Positions 1 to 12,990 of a stretch of DNA of 64,000 nt are shown one piece after another. Under the pieces are notes generated by a model. It made no database searches, was not told the DNA's origin, and was given only the letters and a program-made list of their open reading frames with translations. The translations under genes were made by a program, and so were the position numbers. Each line of letters begins with the position of its first letter. Position 1 is the first letter of the stretch. This stretch comes from Sycobia sp. Sy_11. Lineage: Eukaryota; Arthropoda; Insecta; Hymenoptera; Epichrysomallidae. The stretch is from the NCBI GenBank assembly GCA_018907035.1, contig JACCIC010000143.1, forward strand, positions 780,501-844,500, in the 5' to 3' direction.

Positions 1-540
1 ATGCCGAGACTTATTCAAAGTCTTCATCGGTTTGTCATCTGGTACCATCCAGAAAATGCACGCGCCCTGCCGTCAAAGAACTCTCGAGTATAAGGAAAAG
101 AAAAGCCAGCGAGACATAGAAAGGGATAGGGGAGAGGATGGGAGAGAGAGAGAGAGGCTTCACCACGGCTCGAATTGAGAGCTAAGTGAGCGTGATGCAT
201 GTGCACGTGCTCGCGCACACTCGTACATAATGAGTGCGAATGCACTCTTGCGTCCGCACGTAGCCGCGGGAGCCTACAGAGCACTCGAGCTTCTGCGCGC
301 TATCGCCCCCCCCCCTCCATCACTCTTCCACTCAATCACTCTATCCTTTTCTTGCTTCTCGCCCCTATATATATATATAGGACTATAATGCTTACTGCTC
401 TACTGTACCGCTGTGCTCAAGTAGTATGCAAGAAGGTGAATAGCGAGTTCTGGAGGTAATGAGCCCTGCCCATCGTAGGAATATTTCGGTGATGGTTCCA
501 GGCGAAGGTTCGAGCGAGCTCTTCGCTTAAAGCTCTAAAA
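1..540. other. Mixed-composition non-coding DNA, pyrimidine/GC-rich around 130-360
   Basis: This stretch is less AT-rich than what follows. It has a short (GA)n run near 145-155, a C-run near 306-316 and a short TA run near 366-379. Open frames on both strands here are Ser/His/Leu-rich, lack any recognisable domain and mirror one another across strands. I see no gene. It may be the edge of a GC island that continues upstream of the window. Confidence 0.5.
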
Positions 541-1850
541 TTCTGACTTTTCTGCACTATTAGGTAAGTAAGTACATTTGTGCATTTTCCGTTGAAACTC
601 CTGTAGGTAGAATATTTTCTTAAGCAAGGAAATGTTGGGTAGAGTAAATTTGAATAATATATATATATATATCAGCTTAGATAACATATAAATCTGAAAA
701 TAAATAGTTTTTAAAACTTTTTTCTTGTCAGTATAGAAAATATAGCCTCATCTGGTTTTGTGATTTTTTTGATTTCATTAGTACGATTTTGATGTTGTTA
801 ATGCTAAATCTAGACACTTCTAGTATTAAATTTAAATTAGTGTTAACTCTGCTCCTGATAATTTTCCTTTCTGCATATGGTAATACGACGATATAAATAT
901 GCATTTGATCGCTATTTTTCTTCTAAATGTTTCGTGTTGGTCGTCACGTTAAAACTTTTTATGATAACTTAGCGATAGATTCACTATAAACTGTTACTAG
1001 TTTATTCATTGTGAACTCATATGTTATATATGTTTTTGAATATAAATTCGAAACAGACATTGTATATATATTTATGATCATTTTTATGAATCATATTAAA
1101 TTAAAATATTTTATTAAGTTATGTTTCACCAAGTTTTTAGCGGCCTTTGATCAAATTCATTTTATAAATCATTAACCGATGCTTTAGAAGTTTATAAAAA
1201 ACCAATTCGAAAATCCTGGATATATATATTCTTGATGTACGATTATAAATGCATCTGTATTTGTAATATTTATTTCGGTTAGGAATCTGTTGTAAGAAAA
1301 ACGTAATTATAACTTTAAGCCTACACCAGCGATGTTTCATTGATTCTATATCAAATAAAGTATTGATCCTGATGCTGCTTGAGTTTTCTCCTAATTGAGT
1401 CTAGTAACTATTATATTTCGTCTTTATCAATCCGTAAATATTGTGCTTTCATTTCTTAGTGTCTCTGAACGATCTGCTGGATGTTGACGTTACAAGAAGC
1501 ATTTCAGCGTACTTGTTCAAAATAATTGCAATAAGATTATATAAACGTTGCTGTTTCTTTTATAATGTGTATTTTTATAAAACAATAAATATAAATATAC
1601 ATTGATATATAGTCAGTAGCATAGAGCAGACTTTTATCTTAGATCTATTTAATCAGGCGTTACGTTCCTTTTATTCTCTCTCCTATCTTTTATTTCTCGA
1701 ACAGCAACTATCGCAATATTCAACAGGGCAAATTCAAAGCATTCGGTGTCGAAAGGGAATTTCTTCGCTCGGGGGATATTAACATTCAGAAGAAATCCGG
1801 ACAGAGAAGAAAAAAGACAAAACTGTCGATATCATGTAAGCAAACAGAGT
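541..1850. other. AT-rich non-coding DNA
   Basis: The tract is AT-rich with short homopolymers and a small TA run at about 657-672. Frames are short and carry no recognisable motif. I see nothing else in it. Confidence 0.6.
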
Positions 1851-1853
<3 letters not shown>

Positions 1854-1896
<43 letters not shown>

Positions 1897-1914
1897 AGAG
1901 AGAGGCAGAGAGAG

Positions 1915-1985
<71 letters not shown>

Positions 1986-1986
1986 G
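1854..1986 (+). repeat. (GA)n microsatellite, about 130 bp, interrupted
   Basis: This is an almost pure GA dinucleotide run with a few interruptions (aagag, ggcag). It creates artefactual Glu-Arg reading frames on the plus strand and Ser-Leu frames on the minus strand, which should not be annotated as genes. It is among the longest microsatellites in the window. Confidence 0.97.
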
Positions 1987-3120
1987 CAACAGACAGAATT
2001 CACCCTCCGCTCCCTTATTCCGCTTTCTACACTTACTGAGGCAAGAGTTGGAGAGCTAGTTTCTGTACATACGCCTAAACCAGCAGTGAAATGACATCTG
2101 TCCTGTTGCATTTTACCATTTTTTGAAATAAACACTGCTCGAACTAACACTTTTCGTGGATTCCAACAAAGATTGCATCAATGAATTTCTAGAGCGCGCC
2201 TATGCAAAAGTTAGTGCGTGTGACGCATTACCTGCACATCGAGCAATACCAATAATGGGAGTTAAAATTTAATGAATGACGAGTTTATCTTGCAGAAACA
2301 AAATATATGTTCCATTAGTTTGATTGGTATACTATCTAACAATGCGCCTCACGTATTCCTGTGCAGAAACTGGGACGAAAACTTTTCTCTTATTCTTCAT
2401 AGGAGATGATCTTTCTAATTTGAACTACAATTTGCTCGAATGTTTTCAAAGGTTAAGAGAGTTGGTGAGTTTAAGGGAACGAACTATAAGAGAGAAAGTT
2501 AGTGGTGCTCTTATTTCTTCTGAATCATTTATCGGACTAACTTGGTTCATATAACTACTCGTTACTTTTGTATAGCTTGAATAATAAAATGTTTTACTTG
2601 ATTACTCGTAAAATTATTCAGGTATTAAAATACAAAGACATCTTATTATCTTTTGTCTCTATTACTATTTCACAAAGAACTTTAACTACTTTTCAGGATC
2701 TACTTACATAATTCAAAATTTTTCAATGATCTATTTTGAAGTTTATTAGGCATACATATCTCGGTTCAATTTTTAGAGGCGAATATTGTAGAAAATTCGG
2801 CAGCTATCATATGTGCTTCAATTTTCTTCATATACGTTCAGTTTATTGGAAAAATTATATACTTAAAAGTGGATTATACATTAAAAGGCATCATAAAGCT
2901 TCTGTATTTCTAATACTGATACACGAGATCGAGCAGATCGAGTTCATGCATAAAGGTCATCGTTTATGTAATATTTAATTAAAGGAACAGTAATCCACAT
3001 TATAACACGGCCGACAAACATTTGAAGACGCTTTCTTCATCAAACAGCGTTTAATATAATTTTTTAACATTTCAACAAAGCATATGGAATAGATAGCTGG
3101 TGTCAAAAAGGTTGAGAGGT
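1987..3120. other. AT-rich non-coding DNA
   Basis: A 76-codon frame at 2324-2554 and an 80-codon frame at 2736-2978 have ordinary amino-acid composition, but I recognise no domain in either and see no supporting context. I treat them as chance frames. Confidence 0.5.
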
Positions 3121-3630
3121 CGAGGCGCAAAAATCCCGATAAAGCCCGCGAGTCTATACGGGAGCGAAGCTAGAAAGGCAGTGGGGTCGGTTGCGCAGAG
3201 AAAGTCGATCGCCTGCTAGCGCATTTTCATTGCGATTCGAGCATTTCTCACACTGACGAGCGTTCCGTCCTTTCCCCTCTGATGTTCTTGCGCATGTCGA
3301 CGATGCGGAATTTTCTTTCGCATAGTTCCAACCTTCTCTCGCTCGTTGCACGCCAGTGCCTAGAGCCGAATTCCCAAACTTGTTTCGATATCGATTTTTT
3401 CCATTGCCTAGTTTTTTGCCTTTTCTTCGGCTCTTTCTCTCGCCTCTTCTTCCTTTTGTTCGTTCTCATCCCTTCTGTTCCTTTATCTTCCATTGTTTTC
3501 TGCGCACCTCGAATTGTGCCGGTTGCATTCTTCTTTTGCAAAAAAAGAAGTGAAAGGAAAAGCTCCCCCGCCCTCTTTCTTTCTCTCTTATTTCATCTGG
3601 TGGAAGATTTATCCTGCGTTTTATAGCAAT
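3120..3630. other. Moderately GC-rich, pyrimidine-biased segment
   Basis: A compositional shift occurs near 3120 (cgaggcgc, cccgcgag) and fades near 3630. The plus strand is T/C-rich from 3390 to 3600, which gives Phe/Ser/Leu-rich frames. A near-palindrome (cttcttttgc / aaaaaaagaag) lies at about 3531-3551. There is no recognisable coding content. Confidence 0.45.
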
Positions 3631-6600
3631 CATGGGCTCCTTTTTCAATTTTATTTTGAGGAAGATTAGAACTTTTTTGTTTTGCATTTCAGTAGCACTG
3701 CAAGAAGAAATCAAACTTTCATACTCCACCTTTTCCTACCTACTAATGGAATTCGAGGAGTTTTTCTTGTTTTTGAAAATTCTGTTACCTTTAAATTTCA
3801 ATGCTTATATGTATACGTAGTATACAAGTAGTAATATGATAAATAAAATTAAAAAATAAATAAACCACGTTCTAATTTAAAATAAACCAAAATCATAATC
3901 AATAAATATTAACAAAACAGCAGCTGGTAACAAATATTAAGTTCTTCACATTACTCCGATGGAACAGAAAAGATTACTGAAAGTTTAGAAAATATTTAAA
4001 AAATGTTAAAGCAATTATTAAAATTAAGTAAGTAAAATTAAGTAAAAATTAAGTAACAGTATGTATTTTAACAATAACAATGTTTTTTACTATAACCTTA
4101 ATTAGTTCTAGAATATAAAAATTTATTCGTCTAATAATTCCAACATCTTATTCATAGTATAAATATCATATACAAAATATTTAGATTCAATTAATTTTTC
4201 GATAAATTATAGTTTTTATAAAAATTTATATACATGATTGTACCATAATATTGAGCTAATTTTATGTATAAAATAGCTTTTCCTTGAATCTAGTATGTTA
4301 ATATTATTATTTAAATGTTACTATATATCGTTCAAAAACAAGATATAAAGAACAAAATAAATGATAATGTTTTATAGAAAATTGAATATGTTTTAAACGG
4401 TCGTTTCAACGTAGTTAATAAATAAAGTATTGTTTTTTCTTAAGAAATTAATATTGTATTGCGTGTTTAATATGAAGTATTATGTTTAAATCTATGTTCA
4501 AAATATATGTAAGAAAACCAGGCAAATGTATAACGATATATTAACGAGTGTCAAATTATATTTTGATCAAAAATGTATAATTGAAAGAATGATAGTACTT
4601 TTCCATAATTGAAAAGAATTCAGATGACATTAAAATTTCGTTAAAACTGAACTTTTTTGCTATGGCTGAAAAACTAACAGAAAAAAAGAGATCGCATGAT
4701 GGATTGCACGGACTAGGTCGATGGAAATAGAGTTTCCATTCTTAAGAAATCCGCTTTTTCCTATCTCCGTAGAACATTAAATTTCCATTCCTTCATTTTA
4801 CCAGTTTTCAGTTACGTATCTTCATCTACAACTTATATCTTCATGAATTTTCAGTGTGAGTTGTATCGTGAAATTCCTAGAACATTATTTTGCAAGATTG
4901 TGTTAATCATCTATATAAAAATGGATGTCTATAAACATTACGCTTCGTGACAAAAACGTAAATTATTCTATGTTTCTTTGCATATCATTCCGAAAACTCG
5001 ACCATATCTATATTTCAGAGATCGATTGAAATGCGAGACATCATTTACCTGTGTCGTTTAATTTCTTTTGTTTCCCGAGGCGTTTAACGGTATAACCATC
5101 TCCTCGGTAATTAACTCGCATCGTCTCCTACATCGAGAGAAATATGAAGAGGAGAGGAAGATTTACGCTTAGTCGAAAGCCAGACTCTACATCAACAGAG
5201 AGAGGTAGGACTTCACCCTTTATTCACGGTCCGGCAGATCAATGTAGAACTGAAAATACGACAGGAAACAGGGCACAAGGGAGAAATAACCATTTGCCAT
5301 TGGTGTCATGGACGTATTTAATTATGAGGAATGTCTAGCGTTAACTATCTTAATTTTGAACAGAATCATTTATAGCGACAAGCTAGATTTCAAATAAATA
5401 TCATCTCTGCAATGTTATCTACTACTCGGAATAGATAAATACTTTAGTTTAAATAGACAACATAAGAAATAATTTACATGTCTTAACAATTTATTTGTAA
5501 ATTTTTCCAAATATTGACGTCGTTGTTATATATTTTCAATCTTTTATGTTGCAAAAAATAGAGAGTGCTGAATTAGTTATTATCTAACCTATAAATATTC
5601 TGCTAGCTTATGTCATATATTTTGCCTATGTTTATACTTTATATTTTCGATAGACGTAAAACATAAAACTTTTATAAATATTCAGTACACTAAACACTTT
5701 ACTTGCTACTGAATTTAACGTATATATTATTGGAATTAAAAGGGTAAATAAACCATAAACTACCTTATGCTATTAAAATAGTAGTTCTGCATATGGTTGT
5801 CTATCATTTGTCTATAGTTTAACACCAGGTATACGAAAAAAAACGAAAATCGTATATACCTTTTGTTGATCTTCTACTTTCTGGCGCACACCTGTCTGGA
5901 AAAACTTACTCTTGAACCATTCTCTAGATTCTACCAAGCTTTGATATTATATACTCAATGAGGTATACTTTATATGAAAATAATTCTGAATAGTTTTATT
6001 ATCCATTCATATTAAAGACATTATTATTGTGCTAAAATATAAATGACAATAAAATTTGAAATTTACATTTTTCTAAGTTATAGCTTATCAAACAATTTAT
6101 TAAATTCATGCCAATGAATCTAAATATTTTATGAATAAATATTGACATTTATGCAGGTTCAGATTATTTTACATGAGAGATGTTTTATTTACATTTATTT
6201 AAATTTCTGAATATTACACATAAACTCTTAAAATGTACAAATGACAATGACTAAGTAAAAATTGATGTGATAAAATTCTGTTCACAATTATTTAAATTGT
6301 TTCTGAAATATTTTGGACAAGAATTTTTTTTATAATAATCAATTTTTTTAGAGATTAATTTTACTTTTTAATAGAAACTAAATTTTTAATATTTGTATGA
6401 AAAGAAAAGCAAAAAAATTTGACTCCTGAATATACTATTATTTTAAAATGTCTATATTCATAGTATAATTGAAAGAAAAACTTTATTTTTAAATGTTAAA
6501 AAAGCCTATTTTCTTTCAAAATAGTAATTATTAAATCTTATTTTACAAAACTTATCTCGCAAAATAACTATTTGTTTCTATTGTTATTTTTTCAATTATT

Positions 6601-7210
6601 TACCTAATGTCTTAAAAATTAAAAATTGTTCTTATTTATAGAATATCCGTTTTTTCCTTTTTAATCATTAATAGAAATATTGTTATTTGCTGTAAAAATA
6701 TCCATTATGTAATCACGCTATATTTTTTATCTTCAATGTTTTATATATTATTGAATAAAGTAATATTTTATTGTTTATAATATTGTACAATTATTCTTCA
6801 ATTCTTGCTTTTTGAATAACTATAGGTTATACAGTGACTATATAATATTAACAAAAGAATCTACTTAAATAATTCTAGAAGTTGTCTGTAACAGGGATTT
6901 AAATAGATATCTAATGAATTTTCAATTAATATGTGCAATTTTTTACAGCTTTAATCGAATTTTTGATGATGGAAGAGAGTAATTGAAAAACGTCAGAAAG
7001 AGTAAGTGAACAGTGTAAATGAGAAAAAATGAGATAGGCCGCGATAGACATTAATCTTTCTATGTCAATCAATGCAATTTTATTAGGGTGTACGGGTTAC
7101 TTTCGAAAGTATGGATTAATTAAAAATGAAGCATATCAGAGACAATCAAAGATTCATAATTACTTTAAGTAATTATTCTACAAAATGTATCTTTATCGAT
7201 ATTGGAGAGA
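3631..7210. other. Long AT-rich non-coding tract
   Basis: About 3.6 kb of AT-rich sequence holds a small direct repeat of an attaagtaa-type unit near 4020-4060. A short less AT-rich patch lies near 5090-5340. No reading frame longer than 64 codons looks like a protein, and no element termini were seen. Confidence 0.6.
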
Positions 7211-7221
7211 TGTGCGTGTGC

Positions 7222-7266
<45 letters not shown>
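7211..7266. repeat. Alternating purine-pyrimidine tract (TG)n(CG)n(TG)n
   Basis: Fifty-six consecutive bases alternate pyrimidine and purine: TG steps, then a run of about eight CG steps, then about fifteen TG steps. Such tracts favour left-handed Z-DNA under negative supercoiling (established property). The Val-Cys frame over it is an artefact. Confidence 0.95.
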
Positions 7267-7268
<2 letters not shown>

Positions 7269-7405
7269 GGGAGAACGGCTGGTGAGAAAGTTTATCCGTA
7301 TTCTCAGATTGAATGACAGTTCGGTAAGAAGACACAATTTTTGAAATTATGCGCTTAAAGTAAAATGTGCTTTAATAATGTTTTATTTTTGTAATAACAT
7401 TAATC

Positions 7406-7410
<5 letters not shown>

Positions 7411-7453
<43 letters not shown>
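7411..7453. repeat. (TA)n microsatellite
   Basis: A pure TA dinucleotide run of about 43 bp lies in AT-rich DNA. It is self-complementary and could extrude as a cruciform. Confidence 0.97.
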
Positions 7454-7456
<3 letters not shown>

Positions 7457-7929
7457 GATTTTTTATAAACTTATGAAGTAATAAAATATTTTACAGAAAT
7501 CAATTCTTAGTAGGTATATTCAAATGTAATTAATTTTACCTTCGGGACCACCATAAAAGAAATAGTAGAAATAGATAAAGTCAGTAGAATGAGGCATCAA
7601 AACAAGTCTAGATGAAAACTCCACTAAAATATTACGTGAGATGTTTTAGTGGCTAAAAACATTATTAAATATTATTTATTAAATACCATTTGATTAATAA
7701 ATGAAGTAGCTCATGTTTTATAAATTTCTCTGTCTCATACTCACGCAAGTCATTAATCGATGTATTGATATCTATAAAAAACAGAAGTGAGAAGAAGCAT
7801 TTCGTTCGCGTGAAATAGCGGCTTTGATTTCTTAAGGAAGACCATTAAATGTTCGCGCGTCTAACGAATCTCCGAGTGTAAAAAAATAAACAACCAATAG
7901 CTATTATATATATACACACATACATAAAT

Positions 7930-8450
7930 ACACACAACTTCGAAGCTCTTCCGCGCGAGCAAAGCTAATGAATAGAAGTCACCCTCAGACCTGCTCGGTT
8001 TTTCTTTCCACTCCTGCCTCCACTCTCTATCCTCTCCCTCCCGGCCTTCGTCTGGCGCCTCAATAAAAAATTTAACCGGGGGTTACGAACTGGTATGGGG
8101 CGAGCGAATACGAAGGATCGAGTGTTTTGTGCCGAAGGGTCGGCCGAAGGATCCGGGAAAGCTCTATATATAGATGAGACTCCTCGTTCTTATCGCGTGC
8201 GTTGCTGTTTCTTGAAGCGAAAAGAAGTGGAAATGGAGGGGCATGGGGCGCAGACGCATTTACAGAAGCACGATTATATATATAGAAAGGATGGTGAAAA
8301 GGCGCAATAAAAAATAAAACGGTGAAAGACCGATGGGAGGGACGAAGAAGAGGGAGCGATTCCAAGGAGATTCGACTTGAATCGTCGTTGAGAAAGTACC
8401 ACTGTCTGATTATCTGGTTTACGCAGTATACCTGCAGTTTGCTTGTCACG
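7930..8450. other. GC-richer island, candidate regulatory segment
   Basis: Composition rises sharply near 7930 and falls after 8450. Two short tatatata runs (about 8165-8172 and 8274-8283) lie inside it. Overlapping frames on both strands show no domain. A regulatory role is inferred from composition only. Confidence 0.4.
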
Positions 8451-9250
8451 GCCTGAATCCTGGCAATATAATATGAAAGTGGCCTTGTCGAATAAAAGTA
8501 TTGTAAAATTACTTTCCGAAACTTTATACCAAAATATTATCAAATATGCGCACAAGAGTAAAATTTTAAATAACTGATTCGAGTAAAACATTACATATCT
8601 AAATTGTGTACAATTTTAAGAATAATGCAAATGTAGTAGTACATACAAGCTGTCACAATGTAATAAGGAGTTACTGAATGGCTGATACTGTTCCTAATTG
8701 TGCAGGAGGCTACGTGACACGTTAACCGACTAGCGCAATTTTAGCAACTAGAACGAACAAGTTTCACATCATATTTTCTCTTATATATGTTATATATAAT
8801 CTACTCTATTAATAAAAGTTCTTCGATGGTTAGAGCAAAATTGATATATATCGAGAGGTGAATTATTTTTTTATCGACAGTCATTCGTTTTTCATTTTTT
8901 TTCTCATTACACAATGCATTTAAGTTACGTTATTTTTTATAAACCTGCTAAGGAGTTCTGCACAACAAACTAAAACTCGAGATGCATACAATTGTAAATT
9001 TAGCGCACCAAAAACTGAAGCGTAATAGGGTATTTTTCTATCATATATGAGGCAAAATGTACAGAATAGTAACCATTACATATAATAAATGAAAATTTCT
9101 TTTGTAATTAACTCATTCGAGACGATCACATTATTACGAACATTAAAGAGTTAAAAAGAGGATTTTTAAAATGATATAAAGAAGTATTTTATAGGTCTCC
9201 TTTACAGTGACTTCTTTAGAGTAAAAAATTACTATACGATAATAATCACA
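8451..9250. other. AT-rich non-coding DNA
   Basis: The sequence is AT-rich with only short frames. I see no motif or element boundary. Confidence 0.55.
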
Positions 9251-9279
9251 ACTACCATCGTGTCAAGTGTAGTAATAAA

Positions 9280-9840
9280 AGTCTGCCTTGTCGTAAACTC
9301 CCAAGTCCAGACGAGGAACCCGCGAAGGTCGCTCGGACGAGGGAAGAAGAGCCGGTCCGTACTCCCCGCACTCCGGTTAGATCGAGGGAGTGATCGACAG
9401 CCTTTCGGGCAGTCTCGCCCCCACGCCGCCTGCCCTCGCGGCTGGAGCGCACCCTCGCCGTGTTACAGCCCGGCGTTAAGCTTCTGCCGGGCGATTCGAT
9501 GATTAACGAGCTCGGGCGATTTCGACGCCTCGCCGCCGACGCCGCCGCCGACGTCCAGATCCCGAGCTTTCGTCGAAAGGCTTTACGGCCACTCTGTCGG
9601 CCGATTTAATTGGCTTAGGTCGTTTATATGCTTTATTTTTCCCCGTCGGTGCCCCCTTCCACTCGACACCCCGTTGCGTTCTCAGCACTCCTCTCCGCCG
9701 CGCGTCGCGACCGCGCGCCGCTGCTTCGGTATATCCTTGCTATTGGATTGCGCGGGCCGCTAATATAGCCCTGTATTGTCTTGCGAGCCATTATTATAGG
9801 GGAGCTTTCGAGTATCCGTCGATCCATTAAAGATGTAAAA
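9280..9840. other. GC-rich island
   Basis: About 560 bp of strongly GC-rich, CpG-containing DNA sits between AT-rich flanks, with a GCC-repeat patch at about 9528-9552. Frames on both strands are Arg/Ser-rich and overlap each other, as expected of GC composition and not of coding selection. It is a candidate enhancer or promoter island. Confidence 0.5.
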
Positions 9841-9859
9841 CAATATTCCGTACTCGTGT

Positions 9860-10427
9860 GCCTTTTCAATAAAGCATTTTGTATTTTATTGATTACCTGT
9901 CAGAATTTTGTAATGTATTTTTAAATAAGCATTATTTTAAAAGTTATTTTATTTTTCAAACAAATTATTAGAAAATAAAGGAACCAAAAGTTTAGAATCA
10001 TAAGTTCTGTTTGTACGGCTCTTAAGTAATGTTAATATTTATCAACGATTAAGATAAAGTCGATAATTCACAATTTACTTAGCGAACATTAATCATCATT
10101 CATCATGTTTCGCATAAACTGTTGGTCACAGTTTTATTGATATTTCTTTAATTTGATAAATATGCTTTGTTATCCAAACATGGTCCTCTCGCGCAAATCG
10201 TTTGTTTTCGTTATATCATGTCCATGAATGTGTGCGCTTTTATTCGAATAATATATATGCGTCGGTCATACATTGTTATACATTACTTTGGTACGTGGGA
10301 AGACAAACTCTATCTATTTGTTTAGCTGAAATAAATATTTAATCACAAGGTTAAGAGAAAAAATGATGAGAAAAAGGTCATAGTAAAAAATGACTAGGGC
10401 TGAGAAATGGCTGGTCGGCTCGAAAAG
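9860..10427. other. AT-rich non-coding DNA
   Basis: I see nothing gene-like in this stretch between a GC island and a GA microsatellite. Confidence 0.55.
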
Positions 10428-10429
10428 GA

Positions 10430-10480
<51 letters not shown>
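10428..10480 (+). repeat. (GA)n microsatellite
   Basis: A GA dinucleotide run of about 50 bp begins imperfectly (agagtgagag) and becomes pure from 10441 to 10480. Confidence 0.97.
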
Positions 10481-10483
<3 letters not shown>

Positions 10484-10799
10484 AACAAATGACACTGGCT
10501 CAACGTACAAGATGGATCGTCGCGGATTTCGACGGAAAAGTCTGGTGGTTCTTTCCTTGAGTAAGCTTGAACCGTTTGATCGACAGTTAATTACAAAAAT
10601 AGCTTTACCCCGTGTAGAAATGGCAAAAAATCGAGAATAAAATTTGAGATAAACTTTTATAGACTACTGATAAAATCAGGGAATTACCCACGCGCATTCT
10701 ATAATAAACATATACAGAGATAAAATATAAATTTCTTTCAATCGATTTCCTACCACTGTTGCATAATCAAGCAGATATAGGGTGAAAAGAAGCTCGATA

Positions 10800-11270
10800 A
10801 TTTCTTCCAGCAAATAGCGCGAAGATAAATCGATGCGCGCGAACAAAGGTTCGAGCACAAATACTCGAGCAGCACCGAAAACCAGTCATAACACCGTGTA
10901 TATAGTGCAAAGAGCGGGCGATGAAAATCGAGCAGAGTATAGCAGGGAGAGCAGAGCACACCTTCGAGGATCCACTCCAATTTGGCTCCCGACGAATCAA
11001 GGACGAGTGAGTGGGCGCGCTTTTCTCAGCGTCCCATATAGACTGAACAGAGCCGTAGAGGGCGAGGGGGATGCGTTGAAGAAAGGGCGCGCGAAGGGAT
11101 ACATATATAGAGGATAGAGCACTAAAACGCGGATTACGTGCGTGACTGCGCCGTTGGCGCGTTGACGCCCTGTCTTGCTCGCCCTTCAGATCTGATGGTA
11201 TGCTGTACCGTTGCCGAAGAGTCTGCCCTTCGAGCGGTTCGAATTCGTCCCTGCTTTTCTTCTTTTTCCT
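10800..11270. other. GC-richer island
   Basis: This is a block of elevated GC with several CpGs (gcgcgc, ggcgcgc). A minus-strand frame of 175 codons (10767-11294) spans it but is Ser/Arg-rich, is overlapped by plus-strand frames of similar length, and shows no domain. I do not call it a gene. Confidence 0.4.
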
Positions 11271-11577
11271 ATGCTTTGAGCACATTGAACGCATCCTTCA
11301 ACGCTACCACGGGGGCATTGCTTCTTTGGAAACGGGACTTTTTCCCTCGTGGTATTCCTTGCTTTAAGCCGATTAATTTATATATGCTACCTGCGATGTA
11401 AAAGCTCGGTACATGGCCATACGATTGAATTTTTCTGAATTTTTTACAGCAATCAAGCTTCTTCTCCAAAGTGTCTCTCGGAACTCATTAATCTCTTGAT
11501 TTCAATAATGTAAGGAAACAATATACAAATAATAGTAAGTTTTATATTAGTAAGTTTTATATTACTTAGGATATACA

Positions 11578-11822
11578 ACTCTGAAAAAAATATTTTCTGA
11601 TATCAAGTATATATATACTTGTTTTGTACCAAGTAAATCATTTTCTTAAATTAAGAAAATATTCGCTAGATTTATGAGTACGGGGTTTGATTCAAGTGAA
11701 TTCTTCTTGCGTTAAGTAAATACTTCCTTGATTTAAGAAGATGCTTTCTCAATTTAAGAAAATAATTTATTTGGCACAAAACAAGAAAATCTTTACCTCA
11801 TAACAGATATTTTTTCTCAGTG
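11578..11822. mobile_element. MITE-like short inverted-repeat element (about 245 bp)
   Basis: The left end reads ctctgaaaaaaatatt, and the right end read on the opposite strand is cactgagaaaaaatat. Complementarity continues inward: cttgttttgtaccaagtaaa on the left matches cttgttttgtgccaaataaa read from the right, followed on both sides by ttttcttaaatt. The interior has further ttaagaaa/tttcttaa segments. There is no coding capacity. The size and terminal inverted repeats fit a MITE, but I cannot assign a superfamily, and the target-site duplication is unclear. Confidence 0.75.
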
Positions 11823-12242
11823 TTTAATAACAGTAACTCCAGATACTTGAGCCAACAAATCAAGAACAGAATTCAACTCAAAACTGAACGCGATATAATT
11901 ATGGGATTTTTATATAATTTTGGGACCATTATAGATTTTGATAATTTTCATAAATTTAAATAAAATATAACTTGAGAGAAACATATATCTCTGAAACTCT
12001 TCAATAGTTTCACTAAATATCTAGATTATTATTCCTTTTTCCCTTTCGCATTAAAAATTTCTTCCAAATACAAAATCTAGAATAGGAATTAATCTTTTAT
12101 TTAATTACTACTATTAAATATAATATTTTATGAAAATCATTCATAATAGATACACATTTTGTAAGTACTTGATCTAGAATATTGAAGTCCTTATTGAAAG
12201 GTAGGTCTACCTTACTCACCGAAATCCTATTGCCATCATTTC

Positions 12243-12270
12243 AAACGTTCCAACATTCTTTGGAACGTTT
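12243..12270. repeat. Perfect 10-bp inverted repeat (hairpin)
   Basis: AAACGTTCCA, an 8-nt loop (acattctt) and TGGAACGTTT form a perfect 10-bp stem. It lies between the MITE-like element and the foldback element. Its function is unknown. Confidence 0.9.
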
Positions 12271-12351
12271 GTATTTCAAAATTATTCTGCTTAGGGAATA
12301 ACAAATTCAGCATGTTTTACAAAAATATGCTCAACTACATGTCTATAAAAG

Positions 12352-12911
12352 TATACACCGTGTCCCAGATATAACTGCTGATATTAGCGGCATGGTATCG
12401 GCAAGGAAAAGTTATGTGTAAAAATTGATATTCATGTAGGTCCATATTTAATAGTTTTTGCAGTACAGCCCCATTTCTGTGAGACAATCAGGGTTCAGAG
12501 AAGTGGGTCATCGCTTGCGAGCAAGAAAAAGGAGACCAAACGAAGGGAAATGAGGCGAAGTCGAGCAAACACGGCAAAGACCAGTAGTTGTTATTTTTCC
12601 TATCCATGGCCAACGCTCGCGTCACTGCTTGGGTATACGGACGCATTGACGAAGCGAGGTTCACGCGTCTACGAATAAAGATTATGTTTATTCGTCTACA
12701 ACGGTTCTTACCCATATTTTTTGTCAAACGACCCTTTTTTATAACAGCCCACTCCACTGCATTGGAAATAATGAAGCAAGGGCGGATGTTTTGCTGACGT
12801 GGACAACTGAATTTTCAAAATGCTATAAACATTGAGAAATAGATATTTGATAATCATATTCAAAACTGGGAGAATTACCGGTTGCAAGGAACTTTGGATA
12901 GTAAAAATCGG
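12352..12911 (+). repeat. Left arm of foldback element
   Basis: This arm pairs with 12991-13587. It starts at the TATACACCGTG terminus and ends at the gtaaaaatcgg block, whose partner ccgatttttat lies at 12991. Confidence 0.88.
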
Positions 12912-12990
12912 ATGGCTTGGGCTCGAGTTACGTATAAAATCGTATAAAATAATTATGAAAGTATTGCATAAGCCCTATAAGATAATTTAT

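Noticed and set aside
1746..2150. Glu-Arg and Ser-Leu repeat proteins over the GA microsatellite
   Set aside because: They are pure translations of (GA)n and (TC)n. The same artefact recurs at every GA/CT microsatellite in the window.
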